Shown here piece by piece: positions 33,364 to 42,452 of a stretch of 64,000 nt of DNA. The notes under the pieces were generated by a model that saw only the letters and a program-made list of their open reading frames with translations, was not told the DNA's origin and searched no databases. The position numbers were made by a program, and so were the translations under genes. Location: the NCBI RefSeq assembly GCF_002899945.2, contig NZ_PPEG02000009.1, positions 1 through 64,000 on the forward strand, given 5' to 3'. The DNA comes from Chryseobacterium viscerum. GTDB taxonomy: Bacteria; Bacteroidota; Bacteroidia; Flavobacteriales; Weeksellaceae. Position 1 is the stretch's first letter. The number at the start of each line of letters is the position of its first letter.

Positions 33364-34824
33364 ATGTCTATTCATAACAAAATTGTAGAGACAGCCATCA
33401 CTTTCGATGACGTTCTTCTAGTCCCTTCTTATTCAGAAGTTTTACCTAACCAGGTTTCATTAAAATCAAGACTTACCGACAAAATCACGCTGAATGTTCC
33501 GATAGTTTCCGCTGCGATGGACACTGTTACTGAAGCTGATCTGTCAATTGCTTTAGCAAGAGTCGGAGGTTTAGGCTTTATTCACAAAAACATGACGATC
33601 GATGAGCAGGCTGCTCAGGTAAACCGCGTGAAGCGTTCCGAAAACGGAATGATCTCTGATCCGGTAACATTATCCAAAGACCATACTTTAGCTGAAGCTA
33701 AAGCATTGATGTCTAAATATAAAATTTCAGGCCTTCCAGTAGTGAATGCTGATAATGTTCTGATCGGAATTATTACCAACAGAGATGTAAAGTATCAGGA
33801 AAATCTTGATATGAAAGTAGAAGAGATCATGACCAAAGAAAATCTGATCACTTCTGACAAAAATACCAACCTTGAAAAGGCAAAAGAAATCCTTCTTAAG
33901 AACAGAGTTGAAAAACTTCCTATTGTAGATAAAGAGAATAAACTTGTAGGACTTATTACGATCAAGGATATTGACAATCAATTGGAATACCCTAACGCGA
34001 ATAAAGATGAAAATGGTCGTCTTATTGTAGGGGCTGGAGTAGGTGTAGGAGAAGATACATTGGTAAGAATTGAAGCTTTGGTAAAAGCCGGAGTTGATAT
34101 TGTAGCAATTGATTCTGCTCACGGTCATTCTAAAGGAGTTCTCGATAAAATTGCTGAAATCAGAAAGAAATATCCGAACCTTGATATTGTAGGAGGGAAT
34201 ATTGTTACCGCAGAAGCTGCAAAAGACCTTATTGAAGCAGGTGCAAACGTACTTAAAGTAGGTGTTGGTCCAGGTTCTATCTGTACTACCAGAGTAGTTG
34301 CAGGGGTAGGAGTTCCTCAGCTATCAGCCATCTATAATGTTTACGAATATGCTAAGTCTCAAAATGTAACAGTAATTGCTGATGGAGGGATCAAGCTTTC
34401 AGGAGATATCGTTAAAGCTATTGCAAGTGGAGCAGGTGCAGTAATGCTAGGTTCACTTTTAGCTGGTACAGATGAGGCTCCAGGAGAAGAAATTATCTTC
34501 CAGGGAAGAAAATTCAAGTCTTACCAGGGAATGGGAAGTCTTTCGGCAATGAAGAGAGGAGGTAAAGAAAGATATTTCCAGAGTGAAGCTAAGAAATTCG
34601 TTCCGGAAGGAATCGAAGGTAGAGTACCTCATAAAGGAAAATTGGAAGATGTAATTTTCCAGTTGACAGGAGGTTTGAGAGCTGGTATGGGATACTGTGG
34701 GTCTAAAGATATTGAGACACTGCAAAAAGATTCTAAATTGGTAATGATTACAGGAAGTGGATTGAAAGAATCTCATCCGCATGATGTCATTATTACACAA
34801 GAAGCTCCGAATTATTCTTTATAA
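33364..34824 (+). CDS. guaB: Inosine-5'-monophosphate dehydrogenase
   Basis: This enzyme oxidises IMP to XMP, the committed step to guanine nucleotides, in the cytoplasm. The 486 residues are full length. A TIM barrel is interrupted by two CBS domains (about 95-205: MISDPVTLSKDHTLAEAKAL and ENLITSDKNTNLEKAKEIL). The catalytic loop GPGSICTTR carries Cys307. ADGGIKLSGDIVKAIASGA and the flap residues near YFQSEAKK are present. It is a single gene with a close promoter and a strong terminator. Confidence 0.98.
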   Translation: MSIHNKIVETAITFDDVLLVPSYSEVLPNQVSLKSRLTDKITLNVPIVSAAMDTVTEADLSIALARVGGLGFIHKNMTIDEQAAQVNRVKRSENGMISDPVTLSKDHTLAEAKALMSKYKISGLPVVNADNVLIGIITNRDVKYQENLDMKVEEIMTKENLITSDKNTNLEKAKEILLKNRVEKLPIVDKENKLVGLITIKDIDNQLEYPNANKDENGRLIVGAGVGVGEDTLVRIEALVKAGVDIVAIDSAHGHSKGVLDKIAEIRKKYPNLDIVGGNIVTAEAAKDLIEAGANVLKVGVGPGSICTTRVVAGVGVPQLSAIYNVYEYAKSQNVTVIADGGIKLSGDIVKAIASGAGAVMLGSLLAGTDEAPGEEIIFQGRKFKSYQGMGSLSAMKRGGKERYFQSEAKKFVPEGIEGRVPHKGKLEDVIFQLTGGLRAGMGYCGSKDIETLQKDSKLVMITGSGLKESHPHDVIITQEAPNYSL

Positions 34825-34845
34825 AATTATAATTAAATTTTTATA

Positions 34846-34877
34846 TGAAAAACCGCACAATTAGTGCGGTTTTTTCA
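34846..34877 (+). terminator. Terminator after guaB
   Basis: The stem TGAAAAAACCGCAC-like left arm/GTGCGGTTTTTTCA with a 5-base loop and T tract starts 21 bases after the stop. Confidence 0.92.
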
Positions 34878-35136
34878 TTTTATGATTTTATATTAATGTT
34901 TTGATTTAAAATATATTAGTTTGAATTTTTCATTTTATTGAATTGTCTATTTGATTGTATTTTGTGTTTTTTAATGATAATAATTTAATTAAAATAGACG
35001 CTATTTAAAATGATGTTAATTTTATTTTTGGATTAAATTGTAACAATAATGTGTCTTTTTCTACTAACTGTAGTGAAGTTTTAAATTTTGTGATGATTTT
35101 TAGTTATAAATAGCACTGATTAATTCATAAAATTAA

Positions 35137-35144
35137 TAAATTTG
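35137..35144 (+). promoter_or_regulatory. -7 element (TAAATTTG) of the M43 protease gene
   Basis: TAAATTTG matches TAnnTTTG, 31 bases before the ATG. Confidence 0.65.
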
Positions 35145-35174
35145 CAACTTGTTTAATTTTTTTAAATTTTTGAA

Positions 35175-37043
35175 ATGAAGAGAACTATACTTTGTGGAGC
35201 ATTGCTACTTTCACTTTCGGTATCAGCACAGCAGAAAAAAGATTGGTGTGATTTTGATAACGAACAAAGAGTACATCAAAAACAGAATGGGGAAATTGAC
35301 GAAATGATTCGTAATATCCGTAACAAAATTATCAGCAGTAATCAAAATACTTCTGCTAAAAATGCAAGTGCATATAAGATTGTAAATGGAGTTTATGAAA
35401 TTCCTGTAGTTGTACACGTAATAGCACCTACTGGTGCTACTGTAGGAAGTGCTTATAACAAGAGTGATGCACAGATTCAGGCTTGGTTGGACCGTTGTAA
35501 TCAAATGTATGCAGGTACTTATCAATGGGCTCAGGGAATCCCTGCAGATTTTGGTAATGCGGCTACAATGCCGATCAAATTAGTATTAGCAAAAAGAGAT
35601 CCTAGCTGTAATGCTACTACAGGGATTGTTCGATATAATGGTGGGACTCTTACAGGTTATGATTCTTACGGGGTAAAACGTAATGGTGCAAACGGTGTTA
35701 CTACGGCACAGGTAAAAACTATTGCTCCACACTGGCCAGAAGCTTCTTACTTTAATATCTATATTATGAATAAAGTAGATGGTGGTGGACAATATGGTAT
35801 CATGGGATGGGCAGGATTGCCTCAAAACCCTGATTCTTCTTACGAATCTTTCATGAAATCTTTCGTGGTTACCCTACAGGATGATATTACTTTAGCTCAT
35901 GAGTTTGGACATAGTATGGGACTGCTTCACACTTTTGGGAATGTAGACCCTAATGCACCACAAGGAGATACAACTACTACTTTTTGCCCACCTACTACTA
36001 ATACCTGTACTACAGATGATGATCAGGTTTGTGATACAGAAAGATCAAGAAGCTTACTTAATGACTTCCCGGCACCTACCAATAATGATATGAATTATTG
36101 TTCTGGAGTAAATTACCAGGGAGTACAGTATAATATGATGAATTATACTAACCCAATAGCATTCAAATTTACGAATGGGCAACATGATAGAGCTGCTCTT
36201 TACTTCTTTTTAATGAAAGGGGGATTAAGTACTTCATTAGGAGCAACGGCACCTTCTGCAACAACTCCGGTTGGAACACCTATTGCTGCGACATGTAATC
36301 CAAGTGGTATAGCTAACCCAAGTAATTATTTTGTAGGACCAACTTTAGTGAAGTTAGGGAATATTAATAATGCATCTACAGGATATTGGCAGAGTTCTGC
36401 TAATTTTTATGAAGATTATACAGGCGCAAGCTGTCTGAGAGCTACATCAACTGAACTTGCAGCAACCGGTACTCATAATCTTCAGGTAAATGTTTCAGAT
36501 TCAAATAATGATGTGAGAGTATGGATTGACTATAATAATAACGGAACTTTTGAAGCCTCTGAGCTTGTTGGTTCAGCTGATAATATTATTGCAGATCCTA
36601 CAACACTAATAGGAACTTACAGTACTACAATTACAGCTCCTGCTTCTGCGGTATTGAATACTCCGTTAAGAATGAGAGTCCTTGTAGATGATGAAAATAC
36701 TAACATGACTCCTTGTGGACAATTAAAATACGGACAGGTTGAAGACTATACTGTAAAGTTTGTTACCAACTTGGGAACAAGTGAAGTGAAAGCAGATAAT
36801 GGTGATTTAACAATTTATCCTAACCCGGTAGCAACTGGTGATAAGATCTTCATTAAAGCTAAAAACGGTAAAAACTTGAAAGTTTCTATTTCTGATATGT
36901 CAGGAAGATTGGTAGCTAGCCCATCTGTAACTGAAGAAGGAAGTGGAGTTTTCAAAGTAGATCAACAGTTAGAAAAAGGAGTTTACATGATTCAGGTTTC
37001 TAATGGAAAAGATTCTAAAGCTTCTAAATTGATCATCAAATAA
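35175..37043 (+). CDS. Secreted M43-family zinc metalloprotease with GEVED and T9SS type A domains
   Basis: The 622-residue product has a signal peptide at 1-19. The catalytic domain (about 65-360) carries the metzincin zinc motif HEFGHSMGLLH (His242, Glu243, His246, His252) and the Met-turn NMMNYTNP at about 320, as in pappalysin-like M43 enzymes. A GEVED domain (about 405-535, ending YGQVEDYTVKF) follows. A type A sorting domain (about 548-622: TIYPNPV, ISDMSGRLV, KGVYMIQVSNG, KLIIK) marks export by the type IX system. It is probably a surface or extracellular protease. It is monocistronic. Confidence 0.95.
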   Translation: MKRTILCGALLLSLSVSAQQKKDWCDFDNEQRVHQKQNGEIDEMIRNIRNKIISSNQNTSAKNASAYKIVNGVYEIPVVVHVIAPTGATVGSAYNKSDAQIQAWLDRCNQMYAGTYQWAQGIPADFGNAATMPIKLVLAKRDPSCNATTGIVRYNGGTLTGYDSYGVKRNGANGVTTAQVKTIAPHWPEASYFNIYIMNKVDGGGQYGIMGWAGLPQNPDSSYESFMKSFVVTLQDDITLAHEFGHSMGLLHTFGNVDPNAPQGDTTTTFCPPTTNTCTTDDDQVCDTERSRSLLNDFPAPTNNDMNYCSGVNYQGVQYNMMNYTNPIAFKFTNGQHDRAALYFFLMKGGLSTSLGATAPSATTPVGTPIAATCNPSGIANPSNYFVGPTLVKLGNINNASTGYWQSSANFYEDYTGASCLRATSTELAATGTHNLQVNVSDSNNDVRVWIDYNNNGTFEASELVGSADNIIADPTTLIGTYSTTITAPASAVLNTPLRMRVLVDDENTNMTPCGQLKYGQVEDYTVKFVTNLGTSEVKADNGDLTIYPNPVATGDKIFIKAKNGKNLKVSISDMSGRLVASPSVTEEGSGVFKVDQQLEKGVYMIQVSNGKDSKASKLIIK

Positions 37044-37071
37044 ATTGATCAAAATTTAAAATAAATATTGA

Positions 37072-37098
37072 TGCCTCCAATTAATTGGAGGCATTTTT
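37072..37098 (+). terminator. Terminator after the M43 protease gene
   Basis: A perfect palindrome TGCCTCCAATT/AATTGGAGGCA is followed by TTTTTT, 28 bases past the stop. Confidence 0.92.
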
Positions 37099-37190
37099 TC
37101 ATTCAATCCTAATATATCTAAAGCTAAATTTGATGGCCTTTTTAGAATTTGCCCTTTAAAATTACACCTTACAGAAAAACCTGAAAAGCA

Positions 37191-37217
37191 AAAGCTTCCG
37201 AAATTTCCGAAAGCTTT
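37191..37217 (-). terminator. Terminator after the T9SS cargo gene
   Basis: An imperfect AAAGCTT/AAGCTTT stem with an inner CGGAAATTTCGG part runs into TTTTG on the minus strand, 29 bases beyond the stop at 37246. Confidence 0.6.
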
Positions 37218-37245
37218 AATCATCTATTTTCTATAAAATAGGAGT

Positions 37246-37932
37246 TTATTTTTTCACAAATTTAAATTGGTGAGTCTGAAAATTTCTGGTATTTATTTTC
37301 ATGACATATCCACCAGGGACAAGTTGAGAAACGTCAATCTTTGAATCAAACGATTCAGATTTTACAAGACGTCCGTCCATATTATAGATTTGGACAGACA
37401 ATCCGTTGTCAATACCGGAAATAGTAATAAAATCACTCACAGGATTAGGGAAAATCTGGATTTTATTTTTTGAATTTTCTGATGTTCCTAATGTGGTATT
37501 CTGTACATCACCAGTCATTGTAGAGTTTACAGCGGTAAGATTCCCTCCACATTGTCCGTTTGTCATGGCTGTATTTTCAACCCAGGTTCCGATACTGTTG
37601 CCTGGAGGTATAGGAACAGAATTGTTTCCTGTTGAGTTATAATAAATTAAAAATGGAGTTGTGAAAGTACCATTTCCTTCATCCCCAAGAAATTCCCATC
37701 TCGTAAGAGCATTGTTCCACTGGATTTTAAAGTCACAGTTGCCTAATCCGCTGCAAGGTTGTTGATCATCAATAGGAGTTGTAATATAAATGTTCTTGTT
37801 AAAAGCATCTACTCCTGTTTTGTTAAAAGTATAAGTTGTAGCATCAAAGTAATTAGGGCATCCCTTAAAGGTTATTGTCTGCGCAAAAGCTGAGCTTCCC
37901 AGGGCAAGACATACTAAGTAAAGAATTTTCAT
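37246..37932 (-). CDS. Secreted protein with T9SS type A sorting domain
   Basis: The product has 228 residues from the ATG at 37932, the one that opens a signal peptide (MKILYLVCLALGSSAFAQ); the longer frame would overlap the upstream gene. Two or three cysteine pairs (FKGCPNYFDA, QPCSGLGNCDFK) lie in the mature part. The C-terminus (about 155-228) is a type A sorting domain: IQIFPNPVSDFITISG, VQIYNMDGRLVKSE, GGYVMKINT. It is exported by type IX secretion. It starts 5 bases after the tail-collar gene ends, so the two are co-expressed. The mature domain is not recognised. Confidence 0.85.
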   Translation of the reverse strand: MKILYLVCLALGSSAFAQTITFKGCPNYFDATTYTFNKTGVDAFNKNIYITTPIDDQQPCSGLGNCDFKIQWNNALTRWEFLGDEGNGTFTTPFLIYYNSTGNNSVPIPPGNSIGTWVENTAMTNGQCGGNLTAVNSTMTGDVQNTTLGTSENSKNKIQIFPNPVSDFITISGIDNGLSVQIYNMDGRLVKSESFDSKIDVSQLVPGGYVMKINTRNFQTHQFKFVKK

Positions 37933-37937
37933 AACTG

Positions 37938-38531
37938 TTAGTTTTGTGATGGAAAGACTCCTACTAATGAAATAATGCATTTCAAAGTAATAAAAGGAGG
38001 TCTGTTTTCATGGGCCTGATTTCCTCCTGTATTGTTTACCATTGTACTCTTCATGGTAGTATTTGCTGTTGCATCAGAATACTCTTTGTCAAGAAGTTTG
38101 GTATCTGCCGGAAGGCTGTTGGTAGGAGAATTTTGATTTCCCTCGGCCGTTACGGCATTTACTGTGTGGCTATGTGCCGGTATTTGTGTTACCAATAACG
38201 TTACACTCTCAGCTCCTCCGGTTTGTCCCATAGTATAAGTAGTGGGTCCTCCTGGAGCCTGTCCGTTATGAACAAGTACTCTTCCTCTCATATCCGGCAG
38301 AGCAAAAGTGGTTGTTCCGTTTCCTCCATAAGTAGTTCCCAGGAGTGAAAAAAGGGCTGTGTTTTGTGCAATAGACAGAAGTTGTCCGTCACATGATGCC
38401 CAGTTTTTAGGAACAAAATTATAAGGAACAAAAGCAATTTGACCTAAAAATGGTTCCGATGCCTGAGCTTTTAAGGAAGGAGTGAATGCACTGCTGATCA
38501 GCAGTGTACATGCAATAAATAAGTTTTTCAT
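37938..38531 (-). CDS. Secreted tail-collar domain protein
   Basis: The 197-residue product has a signal peptide at 1-23. The rest is a phage-tail-collar-like (microcystin-dependent-protein-like) domain: FLGQIAFVPYNFVPKNWASC, GQLLSIAQNTALFSLLGTTY, GGNGTTTFALPDMRGRVLVH, then a QIPAHSHTV loop and a conserved C-terminal ALKCIISL-like strand (here LKCIISLVGVFP). Such proteins are common outside phages. The signal peptide, the absence of phage genes and the T9SS cargo partner argue for a surface role. It is first in a two-gene unit. Confidence 0.88.
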   Translation of the reverse strand: MKNLFIACTLLISSAFTPSLKAQASEPFLGQIAFVPYNFVPKNWASCDGQLLSIAQNTALFSLLGTTYGGNGTTTFALPDMRGRVLVHNGQAPGGPTTYTMGQTGGAESVTLLVTQIPAHSHTVNAVTAEGNQNSPTNSLPADTKLLDKEYSDATANTTMKSTMVNNTGGNQAHENRPPFITLKCIISLVGVFPSQN

Positions 38532-38591
38532 GATGACAAGGTTTTAAGTAGTATAAATTTATAAAATATTTTACATAAAACGTTTATAAAT

Positions 38592-38622
38592 AAAAAAACC
38601 TTTCATTATTTAGTGAAAGGTT
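38592..38622 (-). terminator. Terminator after the DUF4407 gene
   Basis: The stem AACCTTTCA/TGAAAGGTT has a short loop and continues on the minus strand into TTTTTTT, 71 bases beyond the stop at 38693. Confidence 0.85.
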
Positions 38623-38692
38623 AGATTTTATTAATTGAAATTGATTTTTTTATAGTTTTTTTCTCTAATGTGCTGCTCTTTGAAAAATAACT

Positions 38693-39763
38693 TTAATTTT
38701 TCAGATTATCCTTAAAATCTTCAATCCTGAAATCTGTCAAAGCATTTCCTTTTTCAATTTTTTCTTTGGAATACAGCCTGAAATCGTTTTCCGTTTTTTC
38801 TAAAAGATAGTCGTAAGGGCCTATATGGGAGATTAATTTTACCAAAACCGGAGAAATCTCAAGACAGATAAACAATCCCATGATAAAGGACGCTGCAAGT
38901 CCTATAATTGCAGAGTTTTTTCCAAGTTCATCCAACGCCTGAAGTCTGGCAGCAAAACCATTGAATTTATCTTCAAAAGTCTCCGTAGATTTTCTTTCGG
39001 TTTCCAGATTGGTATACACCTTGGATATTTCTTTATCCAAATACTCCAGTCGTGGAGCGGCCTGCTTTTGATAATTTTCCAGATCTTGTCTGCGCTGTTC
39101 TTTTAATTCCTGTTTACGTTTAGCATTAGGTCCATAACCTTCCTTTCCACTCGTTAAACCAGATTGTTTTCCCAGAATTTCTTTCTCAAGTTCTACCGAA
39201 GCAGAATCATATGATTTCTGATACTGTGCGATTTTTCCTGAAATCTGTTGTTTTTCTGTTTCAAAAGGTCCGCTTTGCTGAAGAATTCTTCCGTTCATCT
39301 CTCCTTGAAGCTGTTTTTTATTCCTTTGGATAATGGTGTTCAATTGCTTGTTCACCTCTTTTTCAAAGATTTTAAGCTCTAATGGTTTAGAAATAATAAT
39401 TCCTAAAAATGTAGCAAGAATAAGACGCGGAATGGCCATCAGAATTTGATTCCACCAGGTTCCGGTTTTTTTGATGGAAGAAACAATATAACGGTCAAGA
39501 TTGAAAATCATCAATCCCCAGAGAATTCCAAATCCTACTGAAGCCCAAATATTGTCAAATACAGTATACATAGCATATCCTGCAGATAAAGTGGCAAATA
39601 CCGCAGTGAAAAGTACGATTCCTCCAATCCCGGAAAATTTATTCCATTCACTTGGAGTCTTTCTTAAAATATGGATGTTCCCTCCGGAACAGACCATCAG
39701 AAACTTTTGGAACCAGTTTATTTTATGAGTTCCTTGATTTATAGTTTGTTGGTTTGTTTTCAT
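38693..39763 (-). CDS. DUF4407 membrane protein with a long coiled coil
   Basis: The product has 356 residues from the ATG at 39763. The first in-frame codon (TTG at 39781) lies inside the -7 promoter and is excluded. Three hydrophobic spans come near the N-terminus (GGIVLFTAVFATLSAGYAMY, WASVGFGILWGLMIFNL, ILMAIPRLILATFLGIIIS). A 100-plus-residue charged helical region follows (about 135-270, Gln/Lys/Glu-rich) and a last span (SAIIGLAASFIMGLFICLEI). The pattern is that of DUF4407. The function is unknown. The coiled coil suggests oligomerisation or binding of a partner. Confidence 0.9.
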   Translation of the reverse strand: MKTNQQTINQGTHKINWFQKFLMVCSGGNIHILRKTPSEWNKFSGIGGIVLFTAVFATLSAGYAMYTVFDNIWASVGFGILWGLMIFNLDRYIVSSIKKTGTWWNQILMAIPRLILATFLGIIISKPLELKIFEKEVNKQLNTIIQRNKKQLQGEMNGRILQQSGPFETEKQQISGKIAQYQKSYDSASVELEKEILGKQSGLTSGKEGYGPNAKRKQELKEQRRQDLENYQKQAAPRLEYLDKEISKVYTNLETERKSTETFEDKFNGFAARLQALDELGKNSAIIGLAASFIMGLFICLEISPVLVKLISHIGPYDYLLEKTENDFRLYSKEKIEKGNALTDFRIEDFKDNLKN

Positions 39764-39778
39764 AGCTGAAAATTTATA

Positions 39779-39786
39779 CAAAGGTA
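39779..39786 (-). promoter_or_regulatory. -7 element (TACCTTTG) of the DUF4407 gene
   Basis: The minus strand reads TACCTTTG, 16 bases before the ATG at 39763. It overlaps the upstream alternative start. Confidence 0.7.
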
Positions 39787-39914
39787 ATACTAAAAATCAT
39801 ACCAATGTTAAAGATAGTATTATGTTTTACCAAGTAACCACGCATATCTATGTAAATTATTATAATCTAATAAGTTAAAGTTAGTAGTTGAAAACTATAA
39901 ACAGAAAGATAAAA

Positions 39915-40469
39915 TTATTTCAACCTATCCGGATTTTGCTTCAAAAAACTCTCCCATCCGGAATACGATTTGGTATCCGCTATGGTCCCGGAATTAAAAT
40001 GATGACATACCGCAACGGCAAGACCATCGGAAGCATCTAAGTATTTTGTAGGAAATTCCTTTAAGTTAAGAAGGTTTTGCAGCATTCCTGCTACCTGTTC
40101 TTTGCTTGCATTTCCGTTTCCGGTAATGGCCATTTTGATTTTTTTTGGAGAATATTCAGTGATAGGAATATTTCTGTAAAGACTGGCAGCCATAGCAACC
40201 CCTTGTGCACGGCCAAGTTTCAGCATACTTTGTACATTTTTTCCAAAGAAAGGAGCCTCCAGAGCTACTTCATCAGGATGAAACTCATCGATAAGAGACA
40301 GTGTTCTTTCAAAAATATATTTAAGCTTTGTTTCGTGATTAGGATATTTCTTCAAGATGAGCTCATGGATAGAAACCATCTCCATTTTTCCTTTTTTTAC
40401 GGAGATAATACCAAATCCCATGATGGCTGTTCCCGGGTCAATCCCTAAAATTATTTTCTCTGAAATCAT
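39915..40469 (-). CDS. ruvC: Crossover junction endodeoxyribonuclease RuvC
   Basis: This enzyme resolves Holliday junctions in homologous recombination, together with RuvAB. The 184 residues are full length. The acidic active-site residues are visible: Asp11 in GIDPGTA, Glu71 in VALEAPFFGKN, and Asp145/Asp148 in YLDASDGLAVAVCH. The central GRAQGVAMAAS helix is present. It is monocistronic, with a promoter almost at the start codon. Confidence 0.97.
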   Translation of the reverse strand: MISEKIILGIDPGTAIMGFGIISVKKGKMEMVSIHELILKKYPNHETKLKYIFERTLSLIDEFHPDEVALEAPFFGKNVQSMLKLGRAQGVAMAASLYRNIPITEYSPKKIKMAITGNGNASKEQVAGMLQNLLNLKEFPTKYLDASDGLAVAVCHHFNSGTIADTKSYSGWESFLKQNPDRLK

Positions 40470-40474
40470 TGCCT

Positions 40475-40482
40475 CAAAGATA
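40475..40482 (-). promoter_or_regulatory. -7 element (TATCTTTG) of ruvC
   Basis: The minus strand reads TATCTTTG, 6 bases before the ATG. Transcription would start nearly at the start codon. Confidence 0.55.
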
Positions 40483-40563
40483 GGACTTTCTAAGTTTTTG
40501 AAGGGTGAAAAGTATTAAAAGTGGTTTTATTTATATTTAAAACTTTAGTAACTTTAAACAAAA

Positions 40564-41061
40564 ATGATTATGAAAAATGTGTTTAATATGTTAATTGTTC
40601 CTGTCTTTCTGTTATGCAGTTTCCAGAAAGAGAACGAATTTTCACAAGATAGGCAGCTGATTCAGACAAAAGCAACAGTAAAGAATGATCGTATTATTTA
40701 TTTGTTTTTCAAGGCGGATAAGGATCAGTCAGGAAATGTAAAAATTGCTCTTCAGAATACTAAAATTACAGATGGCAGATTGAAGCAGATCACTTCTTTT
40801 GATAGAAATGAAGTTCATCAAGGAGATCTTATCATTACATTGGCAGAGTCAGGTGGAAAAGAAGTGGCGAAACAGCTTGTGAAAGATCCTTTAAATCCTG
40901 AGCTGGAAGTGTATGAAAAAGAAGGAATTTCAAGACATAAAGCTTCTCTTCAAAATACGGAGTTCAGTGCCCGATTTTCTTATTCAGGAAATGTTCAGCT
41001 CGTGAAGGTGGAGAAGGCAACAGAGGATGGGGTACAACTATTGTTCACACAAAAATTATAA
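40564..41061 (+). CDS. Small secreted protein of unknown function
   Basis: The 165-residue product has a hydrophobic signal region at 1-18 ending FLLCS. The Cys is in a poor lipobox context (Leu before it), so a lipoprotein is uncertain. The mature part is charged and beta-rich, without cysteine. It ends 2 bases before the M64 protease gene starts, so the two are one transcript. It might be a partner or inhibitor of that protease, but nothing in the sequence shows this directly. Confidence 0.78.
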   Translation: MIMKNVFNMLIVPVFLLCSFQKENEFSQDRQLIQTKATVKNDRIIYLFFKADKDQSGNVKIALQNTKITDGRLKQITSFDRNEVHQGDLIITLAESGGKEVAKQLVKDPLNPELEVYEKEGISRHKASLQNTEFSARFSYSGNVQLVKVEKATEDGVQLLFTQKL

Positions 41062-41063
41062 TT

Positions 41064-42422
41064 ATGAGAAAAACTTTATTATCCCTTTTTATCGGAAGCT
41101 GCTGCTTTGCCCAGACCTTCGAAACAGTTCCACTTTTGCAGAATGGAGACAATAGCAAGCGTGTTATTATTGCCGTGCTGGGAGACGGGTTTACCGCTGC
41201 ACAGCAAACTGCTTTCACCACATCAGCTCAAAATACCATCAATTATCTTTTTACAAAAAGTCCTTATACAGAATATAAAAATTACTTTAATGCCTATGCC
41301 GTAAAAGTGGTTTCAACAGAGTCGGGAGTAAAACATCCGGGAACAGCAACAGATGTTACAGAACCTGTAATCCCTGTATCCAATCCTAATAATTATCTTG
41401 GATCTACTTTCGATGTGGGAGTACATAGATGCATCTATAGTAATACAACCAATAAAGTAGGGCAGGTTCTTGCTGCCAATATTCCAGATTATGATATCAC
41501 TTATGTATTGGGTAATTCTACCGAATATGGCGGGTGCGGAGGAACTTATGCTTTTGCTTCCTTAAACGGATCTGCCAATGAGATTGTTGTGCATGAGCTG
41601 GGGCATTCTTTTGGTAAATTAGCCGATGAATATTGGTTTGCCGGTTCACTAGAATCCGCAAATAAAACACAAAACTCAGACCCTGCTACTATAAAATGGA
41701 AAAATTGGGTAGGGTTGAACGGAGTAGGAGTGTATCCTTATACCGAAAGTCCAAGCTGGTTCCGGCCGCATCAGAGTTGTGAGATGAGATATCTTAACCA
41801 GCAGTTTTGTTCTGTGTGTAAAGAAGCAATTATTGAAAAGATACACACCCTGGTTTCTCCTGTAGATTCTTATACTCCAGCAAATAATACTTCCGTGGAT
41901 GCTACCGCAAATGTTACTTTTAATGTCACTGAAATTCTTCCTATTCCTAATACATTGGTCAATACGTGGAGCCTCAATGGGACGGTTCTAGGATCTACAG
42001 CAAATAGCATTACCATTACTCCTGCACAACTTAATAGCGGAAATAATACTTTGACATTTTCTGTAGTAGATAATAATCCACTTTTGAAAGTAGATAACCA
42101 CAGTACGTTACATGTTACAAACGTTTCCTGGACAATGACTAAATCTACTCTCAAAGTTTCAGAAGTAAAAGCTGAAGAAAGACGTTTCAGTATCTATCCG
42201 AATCCTACAAACGGAGAATTTTATATTAAAGGAAAGCAGGATTTTTCAAAAGATGTAAAAATTGAAGTATATGATGCTTCCGGAAGGCTTATCCCATCTA
42301 GATTTGAATTGAAAGATTCTGGAATAAAGGTTGATATTAAAAACTTCCCGGTAGGGACTTATCTGTTGAATGTAAAAGAAAACAAGAACCTGATTATTTC
42401 TCAGAAAATTATAAAAGAATAA
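41064..42422 (+). CDS. Secreted M64-family metalloprotease with T9SS type A domain
   Basis: The 452-residue product has a signal peptide at 1-17. The M64 (IgA-protease-like) zinc motif is exact: HELGHSFGKLADEYW, with His177, Glu178, His181 and Asp188. An N-terminal VIIAVLGDGFTAAQQ block (about 34-48) is also characteristic. A beta domain (about 270-365) precedes a type A sorting domain (about 375-452: FSIYPNPTNGEFYI, VYDASGRLI, GTYLLNV). It is secreted by type IX and probably surface-attached. The substrate is unknown. It is co-transcribed with the small secreted protein upstream. Confidence 0.95.
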   Translation: MRKTLLSLFIGSCCFAQTFETVPLLQNGDNSKRVIIAVLGDGFTAAQQTAFTTSAQNTINYLFTKSPYTEYKNYFNAYAVKVVSTESGVKHPGTATDVTEPVIPVSNPNNYLGSTFDVGVHRCIYSNTTNKVGQVLAANIPDYDITYVLGNSTEYGGCGGTYAFASLNGSANEIVVHELGHSFGKLADEYWFAGSLESANKTQNSDPATIKWKNWVGLNGVGVYPYTESPSWFRPHQSCEMRYLNQQFCSVCKEAIIEKIHTLVSPVDSYTPANNTSVDATANVTFNVTEILPIPNTLVNTWSLNGTVLGSTANSITITPAQLNSGNNTLTFSVVDNNPLLKVDNHSTLHVTNVSWTMTKSTLKVSEVKAEERRFSIYPNPTNGEFYIKGKQDFSKDVKIEVYDASGRLIPSRFELKDSGIKVDIKNFPVGTYLLNVKENKNLIISQKIIKE

Positions 42423-42430
42423 ATTTACTG

Positions 42431-42452
42431 AACCGGCTCCCACAGCCGGTTT
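42431..42452 (+). terminator. Shared terminator of the convergent M64 and 2H phosphoesterase genes
   Basis: The stem AACCGGCT/AGCCGGTT with a CCCAC loop is followed by TTTATTTTT. It lies 9 bases past the M64 stop and touches the end of the convergent gene. Confidence 0.85.

Larger units (their letters stand above)
34825..35174. other. 350-bp very AT-rich spacer
   Basis: Beyond the guaB terminator (34846-34877) and a -7 element for the protease gene (35137-35144) no feature is seen. The middle is exceptionally AT-rich, with long T and A runs, and may be bent DNA. Confidence 0.6.

Noticed and set aside
33727..34128. 133-residue minus-strand frame inside guaB
   Set aside because: It is a shadow of conserved CBS-domain coding sequence.
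37938..38531. Prophage because of the tail-collar domain
   Set aside because: There are no other phage genes, the protein has a signal peptide, and its partner carries a T9SS tail.
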